Shown here: piece by piece, positions 46,801 through 55,581 of the stretch | How the letters are laid out: each line of letters starts with the position of its first letter | How positions within the stretch are numbered: position 1 is the first letter of the stretch | Origin: Streptomyces populi | Lineage (GTDB): Bacteria; Actinomycetota; Actinomycetes; Streptomycetales; Streptomycetaceae | NCBI RefSeq assembly: GCF_002911015.1 | Contig: NZ_KZ626852.1 | Coordinates: 1-64,000, forward strand | Reading direction: 5' to 3' | DNA length: 64,000 nucleotides | Notes under the pieces: model-generated | What the model was told of the DNA's origin: nothing | Database searches by the model: none | What the model saw: only the letters and a program-made list of their open reading frames with translations | Position numbers and translations under genes: made by a program

Positions 46801-49800
46801 CCGGCGTCCCGCACCGGTCAGGACGGCGGCACCGGTCTGGCGGAGCGGCTGGCCCGGCTCCCGGAGGCCGACCGCGCCGCACGTGTCCTGGACCTGGTCC
46901 GTGAGGAGACGTCCCGGGCGCTCGGCCTGCGCTCGGCGGAGTCCGTCGGCCCCGACCAGCCGCTGCGCGAGCTCGGCATGGACTCGGTGACGGCGGTGGA
47001 GCTCCGCAACCGCATCGGCGCCCGGATCGGCGCCCGGCTCCCCGCCACCCTGCTGTTCGACCACCCCACCGCGGCCCGGCTCTCCGCCCACCTGCTGACC
47101 ACCGCGCTCTCCGCGGACGCCCGCACCACACGGCACGGCACACCCGCTCCACGGTCCCTCCGCACGGTGGCGTCGGTGCCGGACGAGCCGCTGGCCCTGG
47201 TGGGCATGTCCTGCCGTCTGCCCGGCGGCGTGAGCGACCCCGAGGACCTGTGGCGACTCGTCGCCGAGGGCCGCGACGCGGTGGGTCCGTTCCCGGCGGA
47301 CCGCTGGGACGTGGAGTCGCTGCACGACCCCGACCCGGAAGCCCTGGGCAAGTCGTACGCCCGGGAAGGCGGCTTCCTCGACGACCTGGAGTCCTTCGAC
47401 GCGGGCTTCTTCGGCATCACCCCGAAGGAGGCGGAGGCCATGGACCCGCAGCAGCGGATGCTGCTGGAGACGGCGTGGGAGGCGCTGGAGCGCGCGGGGA
47501 TCGTGCCGGGCGAGCTGGCGGGCAGCAGCACCGGTGTGTACGTCGGCATGTTCGGCAGCGACTACCTCGCGGGCTCCCGGCTCGACCAGCTGGACGGCTA
47601 CGTCGGCACGGGCTCGGCGCCGAGCGTGGCCTCGGGCCGGCTCGCGTACACGCTGGGCCTGAACGGACCGGCGCTGACGGTGGACACCGCGTGCTCCTCG
47701 TCCCTGGTGGCGCTGCACCTTGCGGCACAGGCACTGCGGTCGGGCGAGTGCGACCTGGCGCTCGCCGGCGGGGTGACGCTGATGGTGACGCCGGGCACCT
47801 TCGTCGAGTTCAGCCGTCTGCGGGGACTGTCTCCGACGGGTCGCTGCCGTTCCTTCTCCGACGACGCCGACGGCGCCGTGTGGGCCGAGGGCGCGGGCAT
47901 GGTCGTACTGAAGCGGCTCGACGACGCACGGCGCGACGGCGACGAGGTGCTGGCCGTGCTGCGCGGCACGGCCGTCAACCAGGACGGTCGCAGCCAAGGC
48001 CTTTCCGCGCCGAACGGACCGGCCCAGGAACAGGTGATGAGGCGGGCGTTGGAGCTGTCCGGTCTCGAACCCGCCGACATCGACTACGTCGAGGCGCACG
48101 GAACCGGCACCACGCTCGGAGACCCGATCGAGGCGAACGCCCTCGCGGAGGTCTTCGGCACCTCACGTCCCGAGGGCCGCCCCCTGCGTCTCGGCTCGCT
48201 CAAGTCCAACATCGGTCACACACAGGCGGCTTCGGGCGTGGCCGGGCTGATCAAGGTCGTGCAGTGCCTGCGGCACCGCTCCCTCCCGCCCACCCTGCAC
48301 GCCGGGACGCCCAGTCGCCATGTCGACTGGGACGACAGCGGACTGAGTCTGCTGCGGGAGGCGGCCGCCTGGCCGTCGACGGACGGACGCGTACGGCGGG
48401 CCGGTGTCAGCGCTTTCGGGATCAGTGGCACCAACGCGCACCTGATCGTCGAGGAGGCCGAGCCGGCCGAGGTACCGGCTGAGGCATCGGCGAAGGAGGA
48501 AACCGCCCCGGGCGCCACGCTGTTCGCGCTGTCCGGGCGCGGTGAGGCCGCCGTGCGCGGACAGGCCGCCCGACTGGCCCGGCGTCTGGACGAGGACGTC
48601 GCCCTGTCCGACGTCGCCCACACCCTGGCGCGCCACCGCAGCCACTTCGAACGGCGCGTGGGGATCGTGGCCGCCGACCGGGACGAACTGCGCGCACGGC
48701 TCGACGCGTTGGCGAGCGGACGGACGCCGCTGCCCCCGCCCCGCGCCGAACGGACGGGCAAGGTGGCCTTCGTCTTCGCCGGACACGGCGGCCAGTGGCC
48801 CGGCATGGGCATGGAGCTGGCGGCCGATTCGGAGGCTTTCCGAGAGGAGCTGACCCGTATCGACGAGGCGGTGCGCCGTCGTGCCGGCTGGTCGGTGCTC
48901 GACGTGCTGCGGGCGCCCGAGGAAACCGCCCCGTTCGACCGCACCGAGTTCCTGCAGCCGGTGCTGTTCGCGGTCAACGCGGCCCTGGCCGCCGCCTGGC
49001 GTGCGCTCGGCGTCCGCCCGGACGCCGTGACCGGACACAGCCTGGGCGAGATCGCCGCCGCGTACAGCGCGGGCGCCCTCACCCTGGACGATGCCGTGAC
49101 CGTGGTGACCGGGCGCGCCCGCGCGGTCGCCCCCCTGGTCGGACAGGGCGGCATGCTGGCCCTGGAACTGCCGCGCGCGGAGGCCGAGAAGCTGCTCGCG
49201 CCCTACCCGGACCGGCTGTTCGTCGCGGCGGTCAACAGCGCGCACTCCACGGCCGTCTCCGGCGACACCGAAGCCCTGGCCGACCTGCGCGGGCACCTCG
49301 AAGCGCGGGACGTCCCGGTACGGCGGCTGTCGACGCCGTTCGCCTCCCACACCCCCTTGATGGATCCGGTCCGCGCGGACCTGGTGAACCTGCTCTCCGG
49401 GGTCCGCGGCACACGCACACCGACCCCGCTGTACTCGACGGTGGCGGCCGAACCGGTGCCCGGAGACCGGCTGGACGCCGACCACTGGTACGCGAACCTC
49501 GGGCGTCCCGTCCGTTTCGCGGACACGATCCGGCGGATGCTGGACGACGGCTACCGCTACTTCGTCGAACTGAGCCCGCACCCCTCGCTCACCGCGTCGG
49601 TCGAGGCGGTCGCGGCCGAGGCGGGCGTCGACGCCGTCGTGGTCGGCTCGCTGCGCCGCGGGCGGGACGGACGCGGCGAACTGCTGCGCAGGTCGGCCGA
49701 TCTGTACGAGGCCGGGCACAGCCCCGACTGGCCGACGCTGCTCCCGCGGGGCCGCCGGACCGACCTGCCCACGTACGCCTTCGCCCGCGAACGCCACTGG

Positions 49801-52800
49801 CGCACGCCCGCCCCGGCCACCGGAACGGCCGGGGGTTCACCGCTCCTCGGCACCCACGTCGAGGCCAGTGACACACCCGGCCGGCACATCTTCCAGAGCG
49901 ACATCGACCTGCGCGACAGCCGCTTCGCCTACCTCGCCGACCACCGGGTCACCGGCGAGGTCTGGCTGCCCGGCGCCGCCTTCCTCGACCTCGCGCTGGA
50001 GGCCGCGGCCACACTGCGGGACGGCGGCGAGGCACGGCTGGCCGACGTGAGGTTCGAGCGGCCCCTGGCCCTCGACCCGCACGAGCCCGTACGGCTGCAA
50101 CTCGTTCTGCAACCCGCCGGAGAGGACGGCTCACGGGACTTCACCATCGCCTCGGCGACCACCGGCGAACGGCACGTCCCGTGGGAGCGGCACGTCACCG
50201 GACGGATCGTCGACGGCGCCGAACCCGCGCCCGACGCGGGCGAGGAGCTCGCCGTGCTGCGCGAGCGGTGCGCCGAGGAGGCCGACCTGTCCGCCGTCTA
50301 CGCGGGACTCACGGCCCTGGGCATCGACTACGGCCCGGCCTTCAGGCTCCTCGAACAGGGGCACCGCGCGGACACCGCGGCCGTCGGCCGGCTCGCCCGG
50401 CGGCCCGCGGCCGGTCATCTGCTGCACCCCGCGGTCCTCGACGCCGCCTTCCACACGGCGGCCCTGCCGGCCGGCGCGCCCGCGGGCCGGGCCTTCGTGC
50501 CCGCCGGTGTCGGACGGCTGCGCCTCACCGGGCTGCGCTCCGCGCCCGCGTGGGTGACCTGCCGACTGCGCTCGGTGGACGGCGACACCGCGCTCCTGGA
50601 CCTGCGGCTCTGGGACGAGAAGGAGCAACTGCTTCTGGAGGCGACGGAGTTCGAACTCGCCGCGCTCTCGCCGCTGGACGGCGCGCTCTTCGAGACCCGC
50701 TGGCAGCCGCGCCCGGCCGCGCAGGAGCGGCCCGTCGACGGCGGCTGGCTCGTCCTGGCCGACGGGACCGGGGTGGCCGACGCACTCGCACAGCGGCTGG
50801 CCTCCGCCGCCGTGCCCCACGTGATCGTACGCAGGGGCGCGGAGTTCGGCGCCGAGAGCCCCGGCCGCTACGTCCTCGATCCCACCGATCCACGGCAGTT
50901 GACCCGTCTGCTCGACGAGGCCTTCGCCGACGGGCCGCCCGAGCGGGTGGTGCAGCTGTCCGCACTCGACGCGCCGGCCGTCGAGGACGCCGTCACGGCC
51001 GAACAGGCCGCGCGGCACTGCTGCCTGAGCACCCTGCACCTGGTGCGGGCGCTCGCCGACCGGCCCCGGGGCCGCGCCCCGCGCCTGTTCGTGGTCGTAC
51101 GGGGCAGCCAGGCCGCCGGTGACAGCACACAGGTGACCCACCCTCAGCAGGCCCTCGCCTGGGGCTTCGGACTCTCGGTGGCCCAGGAGTACCCGGAACT
51201 GTCGACCACGCTGATCGACCTGCCGGCCACGAACGACGACGACGGTCTGTGGACGCAGTTGCGGCACGCGGACGACGAACGGCTCGTCGCCCTGCGGGAG
51301 TCGGGCCGGCTGGTGCCACGGCTGGCCCGTACCCGTCCCGACGAGGGCGGGCACGACGGGGTCACCGCGGACGGCGTGCACCTGATCACGGGCGGTCTGG
51401 GCGGCCTGGGCCGGGTGGTCGCGGAGCGGCTGGTCCGCCGGGGCGCCCGCCGACTGGCCCTGCTGAGCCGGAGCGGGCCCGACGCGGCGACGCGGAGCTG
51501 GATCGAGGGGATCGAGGCGCGCGGTGTCACCGTGCACCTCGCCCGCGCGGACGTCGCCGACCGTACCGCGCTGTCGGCCGCCCTGGACGCCGTACGGAGC
51601 GAGGCCGGGCCGATCGCCTGCGTCGTCCACGCGGCCGGTGTCCTCGACGACGCCACGGTGGCGAACCTGACCGACGAACGCGTCCTGCGCGTGCTCGCCC
51701 CCAAGGTCCAGGGCACCACCCTGCTCACCGAACTGGCCCCGGAGGCCGAGAGGTTCGTCCTCTTCGCCTCGGCCGCCGGCGTCCTCGGCTCGGCCGGCCA
51801 GAGTCCGTACGCGGCGGCGAACGCCTTCCTCGACGCCTGGGCGCACCACCTCTCCCGCACCGGGCGCCGGGCACTGAGCCTGGACTGGGGCGCCTGGACC
51901 GGGGTCGGCATGGTCGCCGGTTCCGCCGACCGGGCCGCCGAGACCGGCCGTTCGGGTCTGGTCGCCTTCACCCCGGCGGAAGGCGGTGAGATGTTCGAGC
52001 GGGTGCTCGCCACCTCCCGCCGCCAGCTCGCGCCCCTCGCCCTGGACCCGGAGGCGCTGGAACTCGACCGGGACGCGGCGCGCACCCGCCCGATCCTGGG
52101 CGACCTGATCACCGTCGCCGCAGCCCCCGCGGGCACGGACGACCTCGTCGCACGGATCTTCACGGCGACGACGGACGAGGACCGGACCGGGCGCCTCGAG
52201 GCGTACGTACGGGCCAAGGTCGGCCACGTCTCCGGCGGCGTCGTGGAGGTGTCCGCCACCACGCCCCTCAAGGAACTGGGCCTGGACTCGCTCATGCTGG
52301 TCCGGCTGCGCAACGCCTTCACCCGCGAGCTGGGCGCCGAACTCCCGGCCGCCGCGGTCTTCTCGGCGTCCGACATCCGGGGCCTCGCACGGGCCCTGGG
52401 CGAGGTGCTGCCCGAACGCGACACCACGGCACGAGACCAGGAGCCCCGGCCCGACGTCACCTCCGAGGTGCCCGAGACCGAACTGCGGCCCGCCACCCGT
52501 GACGTCGTACGGCTGTTGCGCAGCGCCCAGCCGGGCATGCCGGACGCGGCGCACGCCGTCGGCCTGGCCGTCCGGCTCACCGCGCCGACCACCCGCGAGG
52601 AGCTCACCGGCATCGTCACCCGGCTCGCCGGCCGGCACGCGGCCCTGCGCACGACCGTGGTCACGGACGGCGGCCGGGGCCGGCGACTGTGTGTGGAGCG
52701 GGAGCCGGCCGGGACACTGCTGCGCTGGACGGACGTGTCCGCCGACGCCGTACCCGACGCAGACGCCGACGCCGACGACCGGTTGTCCCGGCTGCTGGAG

Positions 52801-55515
52801 CCGCCGTTCGACCTGGCGCGGGGGCCGCTGTGGCGGTTCGAGCTGCTCGACGCCGGTACGCGCGGCCAGATCCTGGTGTTCGGCGCGCACCACGCCGTGA
52901 GCGATCTGCAGTCGCTGCTGCTCGTCGCGGGGGAGATCGACGCCGAACTGTCCGGCACCTCGCTCGGCGACGCCGTCACCAACCGGGACGTCGACCTGCT
53001 GGTCGAGGCCCAGCGGACCGGTGAGGTCTCCGGCACCGCCGCCACCACCGAGTGGCGCGAGGCATTCCACGGCAGCGAGCGTCTCGACCTGACGCTCGCC
53101 CGACCGCGTCCGGCGACGCGTTCCTACCGGGCGGGGAGCGTGACCGTGGCGATACCCGACGGGCTGATGGAGCGGGTGTCGGCGGCCGCCGCCGGGCTCG
53201 CCGTCACCCCCGCGGCCTTCTGCCTCGGCGCCCTGACGGTACTGCTGGCCAGGACCCGCGAACGGGAGCGCTTCGTGCTCGCCGTGCCCGTCGACACGCG
53301 CATCCACGTCGACGCGTACGACGCGGTGGGCTTCTTCGGCGTACCGGTGCCGTTCCCGGCCGAGGCGGCGGCGGGGGAGCGGATCGAGGAGGTGCTGCGC
53401 CGGACGGACGCGCGCCTGGACCGGGTCCTCGCGAAGGGGGCCATGTTCTCGGACGTGCTGGCGACCCTGGCCGGACAGGGACTGCACCGGGCGAACGCAC
53501 CGCTGGTGGAGGTGTACTTCAACTACGTACGCTCCGCGGCGGCCCCCCTCGGCCGACTGGAGGTGCTCCCGGCAGGAACGGGGTATTCCGACCTCGACCT
53601 CATGATCACCATGACCCCGGACGCGGGCCTCGTCCGGCTCGACCACAACCTCGACATCCTGGACGCGGCGACCTCCACCGAACTGGCGGAGGAATTCCTG
53701 CGGCTGCTCGCCGTGACGGCCGACGACCCGACCGGGGCGGTCCGCACGGCGGGTACGACGGGTGCGGCGGCAATCGTCGCGACGGGTGTGACGGCGGGCC
53801 CGGTCACGAAGGCACCTCCGGTCGGGACGGCGGCCCCGGTCGGGACGGCGGCCCCGGTCGAGACGCCGGCCCCGGTCGCGGGGGACCCCGCCGTCCCCCC
53901 GCGCCGCTCGCTCGCCCTCGCGGCCACCTTCGCGCTCGGCAACCTGCCGCTGCTGTGCGAGGCGGCCGTCGAGGAGGGCACCCGTGAGGGAGCGCGGGAG
54001 GAAAGGACCGGGGGCGAGGGCCTGACGGTGACGGAAGCGCCGTACCACCAGGTGCTCGCCGCTCTGCGCGATCCCTCGGGCGTCTTCACCGATCCCGCCA
54101 CGGCGGTGGGCGTGGTGCTGCTGCGGGCGGCGGACCTGGAACGCTTCGGCCCGGTGACCGACACGGTGCTCACCGAACTGAGCACCGCCTACCCGGCCGC
54201 CCTGCGGGCCCTGACCGAGCGGACCCGGGGACCGCTGATCGTCGGCATCCTCCCCTCGGCGCGACCGGACGACCGCTTCGCGCGATGGGAGAGCGACCTC
54301 GTCGCCGAGCTGACCGACGTGCCCGGCATCGCGGTGCTGGGCCCGGACGAGTGGACGCGGCACCACGCCGTGGCGGAACGCTTCGACGAACGGACCGAGC
54401 GGCTGGCCCATCTCCCCTTCACCCCGCGCTTCCAGGCGGCGGTGGCCCTGCGGCTGGCCCAGACCGTACGGGCGGTCCTGCGACCCGCGCCGAAGGTGAT
54501 CGCCGTGGACGGCGACGAGACCCTCTGGGGCGGGATCGCCGGGGAGATCGGCCCCGAGTCGGTGGACCTGACCGGACCGCGCGCCCGGCTGGCACGGACG
54601 CTGCTGCGGTGGCGGGCCGCGGGCGCGCTGCTCGCCCTGGTCAGCAACAACGACGAGGACACCGTACGGACCGTCCTGGAACGCCCGGACAGCCTGCTGA
54701 AGGCGGAACACTTCAGCGTGCTGTCCGCCGGCTGGGGCCCGAAGCCGGACCGCCTCACGGAAGCGGCACGCACTCTCAGCCTGGGACTGGACAGCTTCCT
54801 GTTCCTCGACGACAACACGGTCGAGATCGGGAAAATGCGGTCGGCACTGCCGGAAGTCCTGTCCGTGACCTGCCCTCCGACGGCCGAACTGGACGACTTC
54901 CTCGACCGGTTGTGGCCGCTCGTTCCGGCGGCGGCGACGACCGAGGACGGACTGCGGGCGGGGTTCTACGCACAGGAGCGGGAGCGGGACGCGGCGCGCG
55001 AGCAGGCCGGTTTCGAGGAGTTCCTCGCCCAGTTGCGGCTGGAGGTCGACATCCGGGCCCTGTCCGCCGACGACGTCGAACGGGCCGAGCAACTCGTCCG
55101 CCGCACCAATCAGTTCACCCTCCACCCTCGGTCCGTCGGCGGCGGCGATCTGGCGCGGTGGCGGGAGCACGGCGAGGTGTGGACGGCCGCGGCACGGGAC
55201 CGCTTCGGCGACTACGGCCAGATCGGCCTGCTCGCCCTGTGCGTGGACGGTGACCGACTCGACGTCCTCGACTGGAAGTTGAGCTGCCGCGCTCTCGGCC
55301 GAGGCGTCGAGGAACGGCTGTTGCAGTGGCTGGCGGACCGCGCGGACGAGCTCGGCTGCGTGAAGGTCCGGCTGACGGCGGAGCGCACCGACCGCAACGT
55401 ACCGGCCCGGCGTCTGCTGGCCGCTCTCGGCGGCGGAGACCAGGACGACGAGCACCTGGAGAGCGTGGTCACGCCGGAACACCTGCGGGCCTTCCGCTCC
55501 TGGCGGAGGAAGTGA
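40891..55515 (+). CDS. Bimodular type I polyketide synthase with C-terminal condensation and FkbH domains
   Basis: A 4874-aa synthase; ATG 40891 with GAGGAC about 11 bases upstream (MPANELPKQFPEMS). Order: loading ACP about 20-90 (GLGSVQLV); KS1 from 115, Cys284; Pro/Thr/Ala linker 545-607; AT1 Ser790 (GHSQGE) with YASH 893-896, predicting methylmalonyl-CoA; DH1 His1099 with Asp1266 but Ser1108 where HxxxGxxxxP needs Pro; an ER remnant about 1556-1715 without its nucleotide-binding half; KR1 GGLGAVG 1728, Ser1856, Tyr1869, LDD motif (B-type); ACP1 Ser2032; KS2 Cys2268; AT2 Ser2717 with atypical FASH 2817-2820; DH2 His3018, Pro3027, Asp3184; KR2 from 3501, Ser3627, Tyr3640, LDD; ACP2 Ser3800; condensation domain about 3870-4290 with HHAVSD (His4000-His4001, Asp4005); FkbH-type HAD plus GNAT part about 4320-4874, with Asp4540-Gly-Asp4542-Glu-Thr4544. 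FAAL supplies the starter. The C-FkbH tail suggests acyl transfer to a glyceryl-type unit. Confidence 0.93.
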   Translation: MPANELPKQFPEMSPTTADGVRAWLTSAVAEMAGIAPSAVSPERPIAEFGLGSVQLVKLAAGLSEWTGRPLEPSVVFNHPTIAGVAEAVLGEQPLGAADPAPASVPAGPSVRRDDDIAIISMACRFPGGADDPEALWRLLDAGEDAVGGVPAGRWDTQGLYDPDPEATGKAYTLRGGFLTGIDRFDAAFFGISPREAAAMDPQQRLLLQTGWEAIERAGIVPETLNGSLTGVYVGLYDSGYLASAPLDRLDGHVGTGSASSVASGRIAYTLGLQGPAVTVDTACSSSLVALHLAARALAGGECDLALAGGATLLVTPRGHVEFSRLRGLSPSGRCSPFSTDADGVVWAEGCGLVLLKRLADARRDGDRVLAVVKGSAINQDGRSQGLSAPNGPAQERVLRAALDDAGLRPDDLDYVEAHGTGTRLGDPIEGRALASVFGPGRPAERPLGVGSLKSNIGHTQAAAGIGGVIKTVLSLGHERLPASLHAETPTEHVDWSESGLRVLGDVEAWPRRDDRVRRAGVSAFGISGTNAHVVLEEPPQDLARPAAASTPAVAPMPASTPTQAVAPASAATPVQAVTPTSATASAQGTAPASAAAPTPVQHTRTGQPVLFPLSARTLPALRGQAARLLDALSVRPRPAPADVAGTLAHHRTHFEHRAVVRAADHDELLTALRGLAEGKPDPDLIVGPQQALPAGKLAFVFPGQGAQWSGMARDLLDRSPVFADELDRCDAALRPFTDWSVAAVLRGDEGAPSLERVDVVQPVLFAVMVSLAAVWRARGVRPDAVIGHSQGEVAAACVAGALSLSDAAAVVALRSQALTEVSGTGTMAVVALPHTEVEARLAGLAGLGGRVSVAAVNSGRSTVIAGEAEPLDALLAGLAHEQVFVRRLDVDYASHSARVEPLRATILDELDGVTTFPTSVAWYSTVTGEPVTEELEADYWYTNLREPVRFAAAVERMTADGYRHFVELGPHPSLLTAVRTVAEDHGHEDVVAVGSLRRGEDGPACLDRAAAELHVHGRRIDWRRVVPDADTVDLPTYAWDPQSYWIDPEPGGAGAVASGLFDRAAHPLLGVHLQSADETRWTFRGEWSPATADWLPDHAVFGRTVVSGTTVMELCRAALAVARPDRPHDITDLLLLAPLVLPGTGTVEVSVEVITTGSEPEITVHSRPRGQEAQGWTLHATASATAPAPVTAARPPVWPESAESAWSAGTYERLAALGLGYGPSFQCVRSAVTTTADAELLARLSLPAAARDASDPYPVHPALLDAALHVAAALDASEGRVLLPVSVGRCVLPPGGAGDLTALVRRSGGSGTDLVLDVTLWDTDGFPAGRLEDVRLRAADPSDLNGASENGRHLYEVAWTAVTDRPETVPPAAWAVHGDRSDPQVEAALRDLAAAGVQVRETGADIVVRFWPRPGTGSEPASAAQELAASALTELHALIAAASGPASGAGSTSDPMPARTVWVTRGAVATGAGDTVPGLAQSVLWGLARSARAEHPHLGLTLLDLEGSEPADVLPTAVAHADEPELASREGSLLAPRLVRARAADALRIPAGDAYELAGPAADPTLRATAPPVLTPGRVRIQVHAVAVPGPGGEGERTACAGVVTETAADVTDLGPGLRVVALADTPPGSTAVADARLVAVLPDDVPFTTAAALPRTPDGATGTEEAARTLREAVAGRTRPARPQVLPVTAAREAIRRGRASSAPVVLDLAGHGVLVPTDGTVLITGGLGAVGRHIARLLAGHGVPRLLLTSRQGAADPHAAEITAELASLGTETEIAECDVADEASLARVLARVGDASPLRGVVHCAGILDDGVVAELTPERLARVLRPKVDGAVHLHGLTAGTPLDLFLLISSAAGVLGSPGQGNYAAANVFLDQLAHHRRALGLPAVSVSFGAWAGEGLAAEHADLERMARLGHRALTPDQGRELVELALRRGAPHLIACSLDLPRLRESTAVTDGGTAALWRSLLPASRTGQDGGTGLAERLARLPEADRAARVLDLVREETSRALGLRSAESVGPDQPLRELGMDSVTAVELRNRIGARIGARLPATLLFDHPTAARLSAHLLTTALSADARTTRHGTPAPRSLRTVASVPDEPLALVGMSCRLPGGVSDPEDLWRLVAEGRDAVGPFPADRWDVESLHDPDPEALGKSYAREGGFLDDLESFDAGFFGITPKEAEAMDPQQRMLLETAWEALERAGIVPGELAGSSTGVYVGMFGSDYLAGSRLDQLDGYVGTGSAPSVASGRLAYTLGLNGPALTVDTACSSSLVALHLAAQALRSGECDLALAGGVTLMVTPGTFVEFSRLRGLSPTGRCRSFSDDADGAVWAEGAGMVVLKRLDDARRDGDEVLAVLRGTAVNQDGRSQGLSAPNGPAQEQVMRRALELSGLEPADIDYVEAHGTGTTLGDPIEANALAEVFGTSRPEGRPLRLGSLKSNIGHTQAASGVAGLIKVVQCLRHRSLPPTLHAGTPSRHVDWDDSGLSLLREAAAWPSTDGRVRRAGVSAFGISGTNAHLIVEEAEPAEVPAEASAKEETAPGATLFALSGRGEAAVRGQAARLARRLDEDVALSDVAHTLARHRSHFERRVGIVAADRDELRARLDALASGRTPLPPPRAERTGKVAFVFAGHGGQWPGMGMELAADSEAFREELTRIDEAVRRRAGWSVLDVLRAPEETAPFDRTEFLQPVLFAVNAALAAAWRALGVRPDAVTGHSLGEIAAAYSAGALTLDDAVTVVTGRARAVAPLVGQGGMLALELPRAEAEKLLAPYPDRLFVAAVNSAHSTAVSGDTEALADLRGHLEARDVPVRRLSTPFASHTPLMDPVRADLVNLLSGVRGTRTPTPLYSTVAAEPVPGDRLDADHWYANLGRPVRFADTIRRMLDDGYRYFVELSPHPSLTASVEAVAAEAGVDAVVVGSLRRGRDGRGELLRRSADLYEAGHSPDWPTLLPRGRRTDLPTYAFARERHWRTPAPATGTAGGSPLLGTHVEASDTPGRHIFQSDIDLRDSRFAYLADHRVTGEVWLPGAAFLDLALEAAATLRDGGEARLADVRFERPLALDPHEPVRLQLVLQPAGEDGSRDFTIASATTGERHVPWERHVTGRIVDGAEPAPDAGEELAVLRERCAEEADLSAVYAGLTALGIDYGPAFRLLEQGHRADTAAVGRLARRPAAGHLLHPAVLDAAFHTAALPAGAPAGRAFVPAGVGRLRLTGLRSAPAWVTCRLRSVDGDTALLDLRLWDEKEQLLLEATEFELAALSPLDGALFETRWQPRPAAQERPVDGGWLVLADGTGVADALAQRLASAAVPHVIVRRGAEFGAESPGRYVLDPTDPRQLTRLLDEAFADGPPERVVQLSALDAPAVEDAVTAEQAARHCCLSTLHLVRALADRPRGRAPRLFVVVRGSQAAGDSTQVTHPQQALAWGFGLSVAQEYPELSTTLIDLPATNDDDGLWTQLRHADDERLVALRESGRLVPRLARTRPDEGGHDGVTADGVHLITGGLGGLGRVVAERLVRRGARRLALLSRSGPDAATRSWIEGIEARGVTVHLARADVADRTALSAALDAVRSEAGPIACVVHAAGVLDDATVANLTDERVLRVLAPKVQGTTLLTELAPEAERFVLFASAAGVLGSAGQSPYAAANAFLDAWAHHLSRTGRRALSLDWGAWTGVGMVAGSADRAAETGRSGLVAFTPAEGGEMFERVLATSRRQLAPLALDPEALELDRDAARTRPILGDLITVAAAPAGTDDLVARIFTATTDEDRTGRLEAYVRAKVGHVSGGVVEVSATTPLKELGLDSLMLVRLRNAFTRELGAELPAAAVFSASDIRGLARALGEVLPERDTTARDQEPRPDVTSEVPETELRPATRDVVRLLRSAQPGMPDAAHAVGLAVRLTAPTTREELTGIVTRLAGRHAALRTTVVTDGGRGRRLCVEREPAGTLLRWTDVSADAVPDADADADDRLSRLLEPPFDLARGPLWRFELLDAGTRGQILVFGAHHAVSDLQSLLLVAGEIDAELSGTSLGDAVTNRDVDLLVEAQRTGEVSGTAATTEWREAFHGSERLDLTLARPRPATRSYRAGSVTVAIPDGLMERVSAAAAGLAVTPAAFCLGALTVLLARTRERERFVLAVPVDTRIHVDAYDAVGFFGVPVPFPAEAAAGERIEEVLRRTDARLDRVLAKGAMFSDVLATLAGQGLHRANAPLVEVYFNYVRSAAAPLGRLEVLPAGTGYSDLDLMITMTPDAGLVRLDHNLDILDAATSTELAEEFLRLLAVTADDPTGAVRTAGTTGAAAIVATGVTAGPVTKAPPVGTAAPVGTAAPVETPAPVAGDPAVPPRRSLALAATFALGNLPLLCEAAVEEGTREGAREERTGGEGLTVTEAPYHQVLAALRDPSGVFTDPATAVGVVLLRAADLERFGPVTDTVLTELSTAYPAALRALTERTRGPLIVGILPSARPDDRFARWESDLVAELTDVPGIAVLGPDEWTRHHAVAERFDERTERLAHLPFTPRFQAAVALRLAQTVRAVLRPAPKVIAVDGDETLWGGIAGEIGPESVDLTGPRARLARTLLRWRAAGALLALVSNNDEDTVRTVLERPDSLLKAEHFSVLSAGWGPKPDRLTEAARTLSLGLDSFLFLDDNTVEIGKMRSALPEVLSVTCPPTAELDDFLDRLWPLVPAAATTEDGLRAGFYAQERERDAAREQAGFEEFLAQLRLEVDIRALSADDVERAEQLVRRTNQFTLHPRSVGGGDLARWREHGEVWTAAARDRFGDYGQIGLLALCVDGDRLDVLDWKLSCRALGRGVEERLLQWLADRADELGCVKVRLTAERTDRNVPARRLLAALGGGDQDDEHLESVVTPEHLRAFRSWRRK
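53820..53873 (+). repeat. 18-bp coding repeat, three copies, in the C-FkbH linker
   Basis: GGTCGGGACGGCGGCCCC at 53820 and 53838, and a variant at 53856, encode VGTAAPVGTAAPVETPAPVA. They form the flexible linker between the condensation and FkbH domains. Copy number may vary between strains without changing the frame. Confidence 0.85.
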
Positions 55516-55581
55516 GCGGGGCGGCGGACCGGTCCGCCGGAGCGGTGCGGAAAAGGACAGCGCACGAGGTGAAAGGCTCAC

